From Pseudomonas sp. Irchel s3b2 (GTDB lineage: Bacteria > Pseudomonadota > Gammaproteobacteria > Pseudomonadales > Pseudomonadaceae), in assembly GCF_900187445.1 (NCBI RefSeq), contig NZ_FYEB01000009.1, forward strand, positions 147,471 to 211,470: 64,000 nucleotides of DNA, in the 5' to 3' direction. The notes beneath the pieces were generated by a model. That model made no database searches. It was not told where the DNA came from and was given only the letters and a program-made list of their open reading frames with translations. Below, in pieces: positions 57,564 to 64,000 of the stretch. Each line of letters begins with the position of its first letter. Position 1 is the stretch's first letter. A program made the position numbers and the translations under genes.

Positions 57564-58420
57564 TACTTGGCCTCCGAAGCAGCGGCCAGCTTGGCCTGGA
57601 ACTCACTGAAGTCAGCGCTACCGTGGATGTACTCGTTGATCCACGCGGTGAAAGTTTCACGGTCGCGGGCAATCGGGTCCCAGGCTTGATAGAAGCGGTT
57701 GTCGCGTTCGGTGTAACCAAGGGCGTAGGACGGATGTGCGCCACCCGGAACATGGCAGACCGCGCTCAAGGCCCAGGTCGGCAGCACGCAAGCGTTCATC
57801 GGTGCGTTGAGGTCGTCAACAATTTCTTCAACGGTGACAATGCAGCGCTTGGCTGCCAGCGCGGCTTCCTTCTGCACGCCGAGAATGCCCCAGAGCAGCA
57901 CGTTGCCTTTGCGGTCGGCTTTCTGCGCGTGAATCACGGTGATGTCCGGGCGCACCGACGGCACCGCTGCCAACACTTCGCCGGTGAACGGGCAAGTAAC
58001 GGTCTTGATCAGCGGGTTGACCTTTGGCAGGTCGGAGCCAGCGTAGGCACGCAGCACCGCGAACGGTAAGCCCGAAGCGCCCGCGACGTAGGCATTGGCC
58101 AGGTCGGCATGGCTGTGCTCTTCGATTTCCAGCGCATGCGGCCACTGCCTTTCGACCGCGTCACGCAGACGGTGCAGCGAGCCCACGCCCGGGTTACCGC
58201 CCCAGGAGAAAATCAGCTTGCGAGCACAACCGGCACCGATCAACTGGTCGTAGATCAAGTCGGGCGTCATCCGCACCAGGGTCAGATCTTTCTTGCCCTG
58301 GCGGATGATTTCGTGACCCGCCGCCGTAGGAATCAGGTGAGTAAAGCCTTCGAGCGCGACGGTATCGCCGTCGTTGACGAACTGCTTTATCGCGTCATGC
58401 AGCGAAAGGATTTCAGCCAT
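57563..58420 (-). CDS. pcaI: 3-oxoadipate CoA-transferase subunit A PcaI
   Basis: A subunit of the succinyl-CoA:beta-ketoadipate CoA-transferase, 285 residues, with the glycine motif SWGGNPGVGSLHRL. It is the first gene of an apparent eight-gene operon, pcaIJF-pcaHG-pcaBDC. GGGAG lies eight bases before the ATG; just upstream AACAAAAC is a one-mismatch AAYAANAA motif. PcaR sites lie about 100-135 bases upstream. Confidence 0.95.
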   Translation of the reverse strand: MAEILSLHDAIKQFVNDGDTVALEGFTHLIPTAAGHEIIRQGKKDLTLVRMTPDLIYDQLIGAGCARKLIFSWGGNPGVGSLHRLRDAVERQWPHALEIEEHSHADLANAYVAGASGLPFAVLRAYAGSDLPKVNPLIKTVTCPFTGEVLAAVPSVRPDITVIHAQKADRKGNVLLWGILGVQKEAALAAKRCIVTVEEIVDDLNAPMNACVLPTWALSAVCHVPGGAHPSYALGYTERDNRFYQAWDPIARDRETFTAWINEYIHGSADFSEFQAKLAAASEAK

Positions 58421-58521
58421 GGGGCAGGCTCCCGTTTTGTTATGAACCGACAGTGGTAGAAAAAGGCGCGAGGTTCAGCGCCGGAATGACTGAAGAGTAA
58501 GCCCCTGGAAAAACCCAAACA

Positions 58522-58555
58522 ATCCGATAATCGACTGAGTGTTCGTTTATCGAAC
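58522..58555 (-). promoter_or_regulatory. Paired PcaR sites at the pcaI promoter
   Basis: The strong site (58541-58555) reads GTTCGATAAACGAAC on the minus strand, 13 of 15 matches to the published PcaR box. A second, weaker site (58522-58536) shares the CGATAATCG core. Their centres are 19 bp apart. They lie about 100 bases upstream of pcaI. Confidence 0.75.
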
Positions 58556-58587
58556 ATATTGTTGTCTCGCTACCGATCTCCTCTGCC

Positions 58588-58618
58588 GATCGTTCCCACG
58601 CTCCGCGTGGGAACGATC
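58588..58618. repeat. REP palindrome, GATCGTTCCCACGC class
   Basis: GATCGTTCCCACGC, TCC, GCGTGGGAACGATC: perfect 14-bp arms, 10 bases past the pcaK stop and just upstream of the pcaI promoter. It may end the pcaK transcript. Confidence 0.9.
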
Positions 58619-58628
58619 ACATCTCCCC

Positions 58629-59975
58629 TCAGGTCGCATCCGCATGGCTGACCATGCCCTTGATCACCACCGCAGTGGTCGCCAACGCGGCCGGGATTAC
58701 CAACGCCGTCAGCACCTGTTCGAAATTCCAGCCCAGGCCCAGCAGCGTCGCCCCCATCCATGCACCCAGGATCGCGCCGAAGCGGCCAATCCCGAGCATC
58801 CACGACACACCGGTCGCCCGCCCTTGAGTCGGGTAAAACCGCGCCGCCAGCGACGGCATCGCCGATTGCGCGCCGTTGACGCACATCCCGGCCACCAATA
58901 CCAAGGTCGCGAGCAATGTGATGTTGCCCAGGCTCTGCCCTACCGCGTAGGCAAACACCCCGGCGAACAAGTAGAAAATGCCGATGACCTTGTGCGGATT
59001 GAACCGGTCCATCGCCCAGCCCACACCCACTGCGCTCAACACCCCACCGAACTGGAACAGCGCACCAATGAACGCTGCCTGCTCCATGCTCGCGCCGCTG
59101 TCGCGCATCAGCGTCGGCAGCCAACTGGTCAGCAGGTAAACGATCACCAGGCCCATGAAGTACGTCAGCCACAGCAACAACGTGCCGGTGCTATAAGTAC
59201 CGGAGAAGATCACCGCAAACACATTGCGCGCCTTCACGGTTTTCTGTTCCGGCACGCTGAAGCTCGAAGCCTGAGCCACCACCGTCGGGTCGATTGGCGC
59301 CAGGGCCTTGCGCACTTTGTCCGTGCCCCGATTGCGCACCACCAGATAGCGCGCCGATTCCGGCAACCAGAACAGCAATACAACCGCGAGGATCAACGGC
59401 AGAATCCCGCCGATCATCAACAGACTGTGCCAGCCGAAGGCCGGGATCAGTTTGGCCGAGATGAACCCGCCACCGGCCATGCCGAGGTTGAAGCCGCAGA
59501 ACATGCTGGTCACCAGCAGGGATTTTTTGCGCTCCGGGGTGTATTCGGACAACAGTGTCGTGGCGTTCGGCATGCCAGCGCCCAGCCCCAGGCCGGTAAG
59601 GAAACGCAGCACCAGCAGCTGATCGACGTTGGTGCTATAGGCCGACGCCAGGCTAAAAGCACCGAACAACAGCACCGCGCCCACCAGTACGACTTTTCGC
59701 CCGAATCGGTCAGCCAACGGGCCGGAACCCAAAGCGCCGAAGACCATGCCGATCAGCGCCGCACTCATCACCGGGCCGAGACTGGCGCGATCGATGCCCC
59801 AGTCCTGGGACAGTGCCGGCGCGATAAAACCCATAGCCGCGGTGTCGAGGCCATCGAGGAAAACAATCAGGAAACATAGAATCACCACCCGCCATTGGTA
59901 GCGCGAAATGGGTTGAGCGTTGATGAAGGACTGCACGTCGAGGCAGTTTCCTACAGCAGACTGAGGCTGGTTCAT
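58629..59975 (-). CDS. pcaK: 4-hydroxybenzoate/protocatechuate transporter PcaK
   Basis: Major-facilitator aromatic-acid:H+ symporter in the inner membrane, also linked to chemotaxis toward aromatics in P. putida. Twelve helices are apparent; the loop 2-3 motif is GPLADRFGRK and the first helix has FLDGLDTAAMGFIAPAL, whose Asp is important in the family. The MNQPQSAVGNCLDVQSFI start gives 448 residues, the P. putida length. An AATAAAAA motif lies between the ribosome site and the ATG. Confidence 0.95.
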   Translation of the reverse strand: MNQPQSAVGNCLDVQSFINAQPISRYQWRVVILCFLIVFLDGLDTAAMGFIAPALSQDWGIDRASLGPVMSAALIGMVFGALGSGPLADRFGRKVVLVGAVLLFGAFSLASAYSTNVDQLLVLRFLTGLGLGAGMPNATTLLSEYTPERKKSLLVTSMFCGFNLGMAGGGFISAKLIPAFGWHSLLMIGGILPLILAVVLLFWLPESARYLVVRNRGTDKVRKALAPIDPTVVAQASSFSVPEQKTVKARNVFAVIFSGTYSTGTLLLWLTYFMGLVIVYLLTSWLPTLMRDSGASMEQAAFIGALFQFGGVLSAVGVGWAMDRFNPHKVIGIFYLFAGVFAYAVGQSLGNITLLATLVLVAGMCVNGAQSAMPSLAARFYPTQGRATGVSWMLGIGRFGAILGAWMGATLLGLGWNFEQVLTALVIPAALATTAVVIKGMVSHADAT

Positions 59976-60142
59976 TATTTTTATTCCACGCAAAGAACGC
60001 AGTCGAACAGGGCCGGGGCTGACGCTGTTACAAGAAAAGGAGGTCGGGCTCAGGCGATCGGGTTTCGGCAGCTAAATCGGGGGAAACAGCGACAGTCGGG
60101 AAACGTGCGCATGCTGATGCCTCTTCTCATTATTATTGGGTC

Positions 60143-60184
60143 GTCGTCCGGCGACTGACTGAAGACAGTAGTGCCGGATGACGC
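60143..60184. repeat. Long hairpin in the pcaK leader
   Basis: CGTCGTCCGGC and GCCGGATGACG pair over 11 bp (one G-T), with an inner ACTG/CAGT stem. It lies between the PcaR sites and pcaK, so it should be in the pcaK mRNA leader, or it may end pcaR read-through. There is no T run. Confidence 0.65.
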
Positions 60185-60220
60185 TGCCGCGACATTAATG
60201 ATCCAAGGGAAAGAGCGTCA

Positions 60221-60254
60221 ATTCGATAAACCCGACTCTGTGCGTTTATCGAAC
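60221..60254 (-). promoter_or_regulatory. Paired PcaR sites upstream of pcaK
   Basis: The strong site (60240-60254) reads GTTCGATAAACGCAC on the minus strand, 14 of 15 to the published box. A second site (60221-60235, ATTCGATAAACCCGA on the plus strand) is inverted to it. Centres are 19 bp apart. They lie immediately past the pcaR stop codon and about 245-280 bases before pcaK. Confidence 0.75.
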
Positions 60255-60257
60255 AGC

Positions 60258-61100
60258 TTAGGCGAAGAGTTGTGCGCTCAGATCACGACTGGCGCTTAAC
60301 AGACCGGGCAAGAAACGCTGTTCCAGCTCGCTGCGACTGACCCGGCCAGCGTGGGTGCTGACGTTTAACGCCGCCACCACTTGGCCGGAAGCGTCGTACA
60401 CCGGAACGGCAATCGAGCGCAGGCCCTGTTCCAGTTCCTGATCGACGATGCACCAGCCTTGTTGCCGTACCTCTTGCAGGCATTCGAGCAATGCCTCGGG
60501 GGTATGCAAGGTGCGGCTGGTCTTGGCTTGCAGCTCGGCATGGTCGAGGTACTCGCGCAGCGACGTATCGTCCAGCGCGGCAAGAAGAATCCTGCCCATG
60601 GATGTGCAATAGGCCGGCAGTCGACCGCCCACCGAGAGGTCGACGGAAATCAGTCGTTGGGTGGTCGCCGAGCGCGCAATGTACAAAATGTCATCGCCTT
60701 CCAGGGTGGCCATGTTGCAGGCCTCATGCAGTTGTTCGCTCATGCGGTCCAGATACGGCTGGGCAGAAACCGCCAATGGTGTCGACGACAAATAGGCATG
60801 GCCCAGGGTCAGTACTTTGGGCAGCAGCGAATAAGTACGCCCGTCAGTGGTGGCGTAGCCGAGCTTGATCAGGGTATGCAGGCAACGCCGCACAGCGGCG
60901 CGGGGAATTTCTGTGCGGTGGCTGATCTGCGCAATGGTCAGGTGCCGCTTGCGTTCCTGGAACGCTTGCACCACCGCCAGACCACGGGCCAGGGAGGTCA
61001 TGAAATCCGGATCACCGGTCAAGGCCTGGATTCGCTTGGCGGGCGAGGCAACGATCGGTGGTGCCACTGAAGCGAAGGAGTTGCGCATTTGATCGTTCAT
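60258..61100 (-). CDS. pcaR: IclR-family regulator PcaR
   Basis: Activator of the protocatechuate genes in response to beta-ketoadipate, and repressor of itself. The N-terminal winged helix-turn-helix is around LTIAQISHRTEIPRAAVRRC; the C-terminal IclR effector domain includes GRLPAYCTSMGRILLAAL. Most of the 280 residues match my memory of P. putida PcaR. The MNDQMRNSFASV start is preceded by GGGAAA; the frame is open 61 codons upstream without family similarity. Confidence 0.95.
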   Translation of the reverse strand: MNDQMRNSFASVAPPIVASPAKRIQALTGDPDFMTSLARGLAVVQAFQERKRHLTIAQISHRTEIPRAAVRRCLHTLIKLGYATTDGRTYSLLPKVLTLGHAYLSSTPLAVSAQPYLDRMSEQLHEACNMATLEGDDILYIARSATTQRLISVDLSVGGRLPAYCTSMGRILLAALDDTSLREYLDHAELQAKTSRTLHTPEALLECLQEVRQQGWCIVDQELEQGLRSIAVPVYDASGQVVAALNVSTHAGRVSRSELEQRFLPGLLSASRDLSAQLFA

Positions 61101-61599
61101 ATCAGGTTGTTTCCCAGACGGATCAGCGACTATTACAAGCGGCTCCCGGTCTGACACACAAGCCACCGGCCACCAAGATTGGGCGATTATCGAATCATTG
61201 GCCGATAATCGCAATCGCCGGTGCTTACGAGTGAGGCACACTGCGTTCGCTCGTCGCACAACACGGTTGTTATTTTCTGTCACTGACTTAAAGAAGGACG
61301 ATGTAATAATCTGTTCAGCTTAATGGCGCCAGAAAGTCACCGGTGCAACTGCATCACCCGCAGCGTAGTTACCGGTAAAACTTTGCAAGTAACAAAACAA
61401 TCACTCATGAGGAACTACTTTTAACTCTCAAGAGATAGTGTTCTGCGGATCGACCGCTATAATGCATCTCAGTGGCGATCGGTTTTTTACCTGCCGATTC
61501 CGCCAACCGGCAGCGCAATATCCATTGCCGCTGTCCGCAGCAAGCGCCTGACGCTCATTTGATATGTTCCGCCAATGCGCTCGCTGAAACAGGAGTCTG
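61101..61599. other. Non-coding gap upstream of pcaR
   Basis: 499 bases. The left part holds the PcaR sites of pcaR. Further right there is a perfect TATAAT (61458-61463) with a poor -35, which would transcribe rightward toward the small open frame at 61600. Two partial direct repeats (CACCGGTGCAACT and TTACCGGTAAAACT, near 61340 and 61367) are also seen. I find no RNA gene that I recognise. Confidence 0.45.
61181..61214. promoter_or_regulatory. Paired PcaR sites upstream of pcaR
   Basis: The gene-proximal site (61181-61195) reads ATTCGATAATCGCCC on the minus strand (13 of 15); the distal site (61200-61214) has the CGATAATCG core followed by CA on the plus strand (12 of 15). Centres are 19 bp apart. 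The sites lie about 80-115 bases upstream of the pcaR start, fitting known autorepression. Confidence 0.75.
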
Positions 61600-61716
61600 A
61601 TGCTACGTCAGCTGTTTATCTCTGGTGCCGTGGCCGCCTGCAACAAGGACGTATTGATTGCTCCGAGGGAACGATGCCGTATCAGGCATTGTCCCTTCAA
61701 CGAGCAGGGTCAATAA
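61600..61716 (+). CDS. Possible 38-residue small protein
   Basis: ATG at 61600 is preceded by CAGGAG with a 4-base gap, and a TATAAT lies 137 bases upstream. The frame starts MLRQLFISGAVAACNKDV and ends EQGQ at 61716. The N-terminal end resembles a short hydrophobic/lipoprotein-like segment, but the rest is Cys/Arg rich. I do not recognise it; without homologues this could be chance. Confidence 0.35.
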   Translation: MLRQLFISGAVAACNKDVLIAPRERCRIRHCPFNEQGQ

Positions 61717-61768
61717 ATCGATGCAGCGCGTTTCACCAGAATTAATCTCAACTCAATCAGGTAGCACT

Positions 61769-61969
61769 GTGACGAAAGACGAACTGCGCGCGGAACTTGA
61801 GCGCCAGGAACAACGTTACAAGGAAGTTTACGGCGGGGAAGTCACCACCTACGCCGCTCAGCCCGAACCCGAACGCAAACCCTGGCGTAAACGCGCCACT
61901 GTTCAGGATCAGGCCTTCACTCAGGAATTGCAGAAGATGGAAAAGGAACTCAAAGCCGAAGAGCCATGA
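61769..61969 (+). CDS. Small charged conserved protein
   Basis: A 66-residue, highly charged protein (TKDELRAELERQEQRYKEVY, PEPERKPWRKR, QKMEKELKAEEP). The GTG at 61769 was chosen because AGGTAG precedes it by four bases; the frame is open further up. The pattern of a helical N-terminus followed by Pro/Lys/Arg is one I recall as a conserved hypothetical in pseudomonads. Function unknown. Confidence 0.7.
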   Translation: MTKDELRAELERQEQRYKEVYGGEVTTYAAQPEPERKPWRKRATVQDQAFTQELQKMEKELKAEEP

Positions 61970-62347
61970 CCGCCTCGGCCTGAATCCTTTCAAGAGCCTG
62001 CGTCTGCATCCGTTAAAAGCGGGTTGTATCGATGATGCTTTTCGTGCCCGCTACAAGCGGGCAGCGGCCCCCTTCATCCGTTGGATGGGGCAAATGGCTC
62101 CTGTCTGACCCTCTTCCCAGATATTTCACACAAACGTTCAAAGCTCTCGTCCCGACGGGAGAAACCCTTGTGGCTGCGGCCTTTGCAAGTAAATTCAATG
62201 ACTTGTAAAACCCTGAAAAAACCTGGGGCTTGGGGGATTGCCACCAAATAATTCGTTGAAGAATGTAACCAATGAGCAGCAAGTGCATTGATCAGCAGTC
62301 TTTTCTGGCATAATCGCGCCCCCTTATGACCGGGTCAGAAAACCTTC
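61970..62347. other. Non-coding gap upstream of the Pit transporter
   Basis: 378 bases with no frame that carries a ribosome site. A CGTGCCCGCTAC/AAGCGGGCA hairpin (about 62042-62067) may end the upstream small gene. I see no Pho box that meets the CTGTCAT direct-repeat pattern. Confidence 0.45.
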
Positions 62348-63823
62348 ATGATCGATTTATTCAGCGGACTGGATGCTTGGGTGCTTGTGAGCCTCTTGCT
62401 CGCCCTGGCCTTTGTCCTCGCCTTCGAGTTCATCAACGGCTTTCATGACACCGCAAACGCGGTGGCCACTGTTATCTACACCAAAGCCATGCCGCCTCAT
62501 CTGGCGGTGTTCTTTTCCGGTGTGTTCAACTTCCTCGGCGTGCTGCTGGGCGGTGTGGGCGTGGCGTATGCCATCGTCCATTTGCTGCCGGTAGAACTGC
62601 TGATCAATGTGAACACCGGTCACGGACTGGCCATGGTGTTCTCGTTGCTCGCCGCCGCCATCACCTGGAATCTGGGCACCTGGTACTTCGGTATCCCGGC
62701 CTCCAGCTCCCACACGCTGATCGGTTCAATCCTCGGTGTCGGCCTGGCCAACGCCCTGATCAACGACATTCCGTTGGCCGATGGCGTGAACTGGCAGAAG
62801 GCGATCGATATCGGTGCGTCCCTGGTGTTCTCACCGATGGCCGGCTTCCTGATCGCAGCCTTGGTGCTGATCAGCCTTAAATGGTGGCGTCCGCTGTCCA
62901 AGATGCACAAGACACCGGAACAGCGCCGCAAGATCGACGACAAGAAACACCCGCCATTCTGGAACCGTCTGGTACTGGTGATGTCGGCGATGGCGGTCAG
63001 CTTCGTGCACGGCTCGAACGATGGCCAGAAAGGTATCGGTCTGATCATGCTGGTGCTGATCGGTATTGTGCCGGCGCAGTTCGTCCTTGACCTGAACAGC
63101 ACCACCTACCAGATCGAACGGACTCGCGATGCGACCCTGCATCTGAGCCAGTTCTACGAGCGCAACCGCGAATCCCTGGGTGAGTTCCTGGCACTGGGCA
63201 AAAGCGTCAAAGGCGATCTGCCGGAGAAATTCCGTTGCAACCCGCAACAGACCGAACCGACCATTGCAGCGCTGCTTGGCACCCTTAAAGGTGTAGCCGA
63301 CTACCATTCGTTGCCGTCGGAAAGCCGCATCGAAGTGCGTCGCTACCTGCTCTGCCTGGACGACACTGCAAAGAAAGTCGCCAAGCTGCCAGGCCTCGCT
63401 GCTCGTGAAAAAGCTGACCTGGACAAGCTGCGCAAGGACCTGACCACCACTACCGAATACGCCCCGTTCTGGGTGATTTTGGCGGTCGCACTGGCCCTCG
63501 GCCTGGGTACCATGGTTGGCTGGAAACGCGTGGTACTGACCATCGGCGAAAAAATCGGCAAGCAAGGCATGACCTATGCTCAAGGCATGTCGGCGCAGAT
63601 CACCACCGCGTGCATGATCGGCATGGCCAACATCTTCAGCCTGCCAGTCTCCACCACCCACGTCCTGTCCTCAGGCGTGGCCGGCACCATGGTCGCGAAC
63701 AAGAGCGGCCTGCAAGGCGGCACCGTCAGAACCATCCTGCTGGCCTGGGTCCTGACCCTGCCAGCCACCGTGGCCCTGTCGGCCGGCCTGTTCTGGCTGG
63801 CGTCGAAGGCACTGGGTAGCTGA
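62348..63823 (+). CDS. Inorganic phosphate transporter, Pit family
   Basis: Low-affinity metal-phosphate:H+ symporter in the inner membrane. About ten helices with the two inverted Pit signatures GFHDTANAVATVIYTKAM (first) and NIFSLPVSTTHVLSSGVAG (second). A soluble loop of about 170 residues (about 175-370) in the middle makes the protein 491 residues, long for Pit but common in Pseudomonas. No DUF47 partner gene lies beside it. Confidence 0.93.
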   Translation: MIDLFSGLDAWVLVSLLLALAFVLAFEFINGFHDTANAVATVIYTKAMPPHLAVFFSGVFNFLGVLLGGVGVAYAIVHLLPVELLINVNTGHGLAMVFSLLAAAITWNLGTWYFGIPASSSHTLIGSILGVGLANALINDIPLADGVNWQKAIDIGASLVFSPMAGFLIAALVLISLKWWRPLSKMHKTPEQRRKIDDKKHPPFWNRLVLVMSAMAVSFVHGSNDGQKGIGLIMLVLIGIVPAQFVLDLNSTTYQIERTRDATLHLSQFYERNRESLGEFLALGKSVKGDLPEKFRCNPQQTEPTIAALLGTLKGVADYHSLPSESRIEVRRYLLCLDDTAKKVAKLPGLAAREKADLDKLRKDLTTTTEYAPFWVILAVALALGLGTMVGWKRVVLTIGEKIGKQGMTYAQGMSAQITTACMIGMANIFSLPVSTTHVLSSGVAGTMVANKSGLQGGTVRTILLAWVLTLPATVALSAGLFWLASKALGS

Positions 63824-63836
63824 TACACCGCTACTG

Positions 63837-63871
63837 AAAAAGGCGCGTTCCGTGAGGTTCGCGCCTTTTTT
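63837..63871 (+). terminator. Terminator of the Pit gene
   Basis: AAAAAGGCGCG, loop TTCCGTGAGGTT, CGCGCCTTTTTT, just past the stop codon. Confidence 0.9.
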
Positions 63872-63906
63872 ATGGTTCTTCACGGAATCCCGGGAAACAC
63901 AGAAAC

Positions 63907-64000
63907 AAGAACGCCGATTTGATTGATGATGTTCGTGCGAGCAAACACATCTAACAAACCGGCGTTCTTATGCGCGATATTAATACTTTCCTTCCTTTTT
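63907..64000 (+). other. Inverted repeat and start of an unfinished frame at the window edge
   Basis: Perfect 10-bp arms AAGAACGCCG (63907-63916) and CGGCGTTCTT (63960-63969) lie immediately before an ATG (63970) whose frame MRDINTFLPF runs off the window. There is no ribosome site before it. It could be the edge of an insertion sequence with its transposase start, or chance. Only 31 bases of the frame are visible. Confidence 0.25.

Noticed and set aside
61666..61696. Hairpin AGGGAACGATGCC/GGCATTGTCCCT as a terminator
   Set aside because: No T run follows in either direction, and it lies within the possible small open frame at 61600.

Overview
The window is a chromosomal segment of a Pseudomonas, most likely of the P. 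fluorescens group. The calls rest on reading protein sequences from memory of the families, not on a search. Signs of the genus are the aspS-yebC-ruvCAB-ybgC-tolQRAB-pal-cpoB block, an OprD porin, an MvaT-type H-NS protein, a complete protocatechuate (beta-ketoadipate) pathway and many Pseudomonas-type REP palindromes. There is no phage, plasmid, integrase or CRISPR array. A short inverted repeat with an unfinished open frame at the extreme right edge is unexplained.

Layout. 1-14.4 kb is an almost entirely minus-strand housekeeping block: nadA, tRNA-Lys(UUU), queC-queE, then (in transcription order) an FmdB-like zinc ribbon, aspS, yebC, ruvC, ruvA, ruvB, ybgC, tolQ-tolR-tolA-tolB-pal-cpoB. 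14.4-24.7 kb holds a membrane-anchored cold-shock-domain protein, slyX, a HIT protein, an oprD porin with a long leader that contains an ArgR-type operator, an MscS channel, yajQ, panE, an orphan hybrid-free histidine kinase, a cobalamin adenosyltransferase and a Nudix-ThiE fusion. 24.9-33.4 kb holds argJ, secA, dciA, a HerA-like ATPase and an amino-acid chemoreceptor. 33.7-36.5 kb is a three-gene glycosyltransferase/deacetylase/flippase operon. 36.5-40 kb holds a small unknown gene, purU, mvaT and sbcB.

40.2-47.1 kb is a tightly overlapping six-gene membrane module (RDD, SpoIIM-like, DUF4129, DUF4350, MoxR AAA+, DUF58) of unknown function. It is the best candidate here for an undescribed system. 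It is followed by a PilZ protein, a small lipoprotein and pyruvate kinase.

50-61.2 kb is a protocatechuate island: an OprD-family porin, and pcaIJF-pcaHG-pcaBDC as one apparent operon, with pcaK and pcaR upstream. Sites matching the PcaR box occur at the porin, pcaI, pcaK and pcaR. Three of the four loci carry two sites whose centres are 19 bp apart, so the genes form a readable regulon: the porin admits the aromatic acid, PcaK imports it, PcaHG opens the ring, PcaB, PcaC and PcaD make beta-ketoadipate, and PcaIJ and PcaF deliver succinyl-CoA and acetyl-CoA. The right end holds two small unknown genes and a Pit phosphate transporter.

REP palindromes of at least four classes sit mostly between convergent genes. 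Two exceptions are notable: one splits the MoxR-DUF58 junction, and another supplies the last third or more of a small gene's reading frame.
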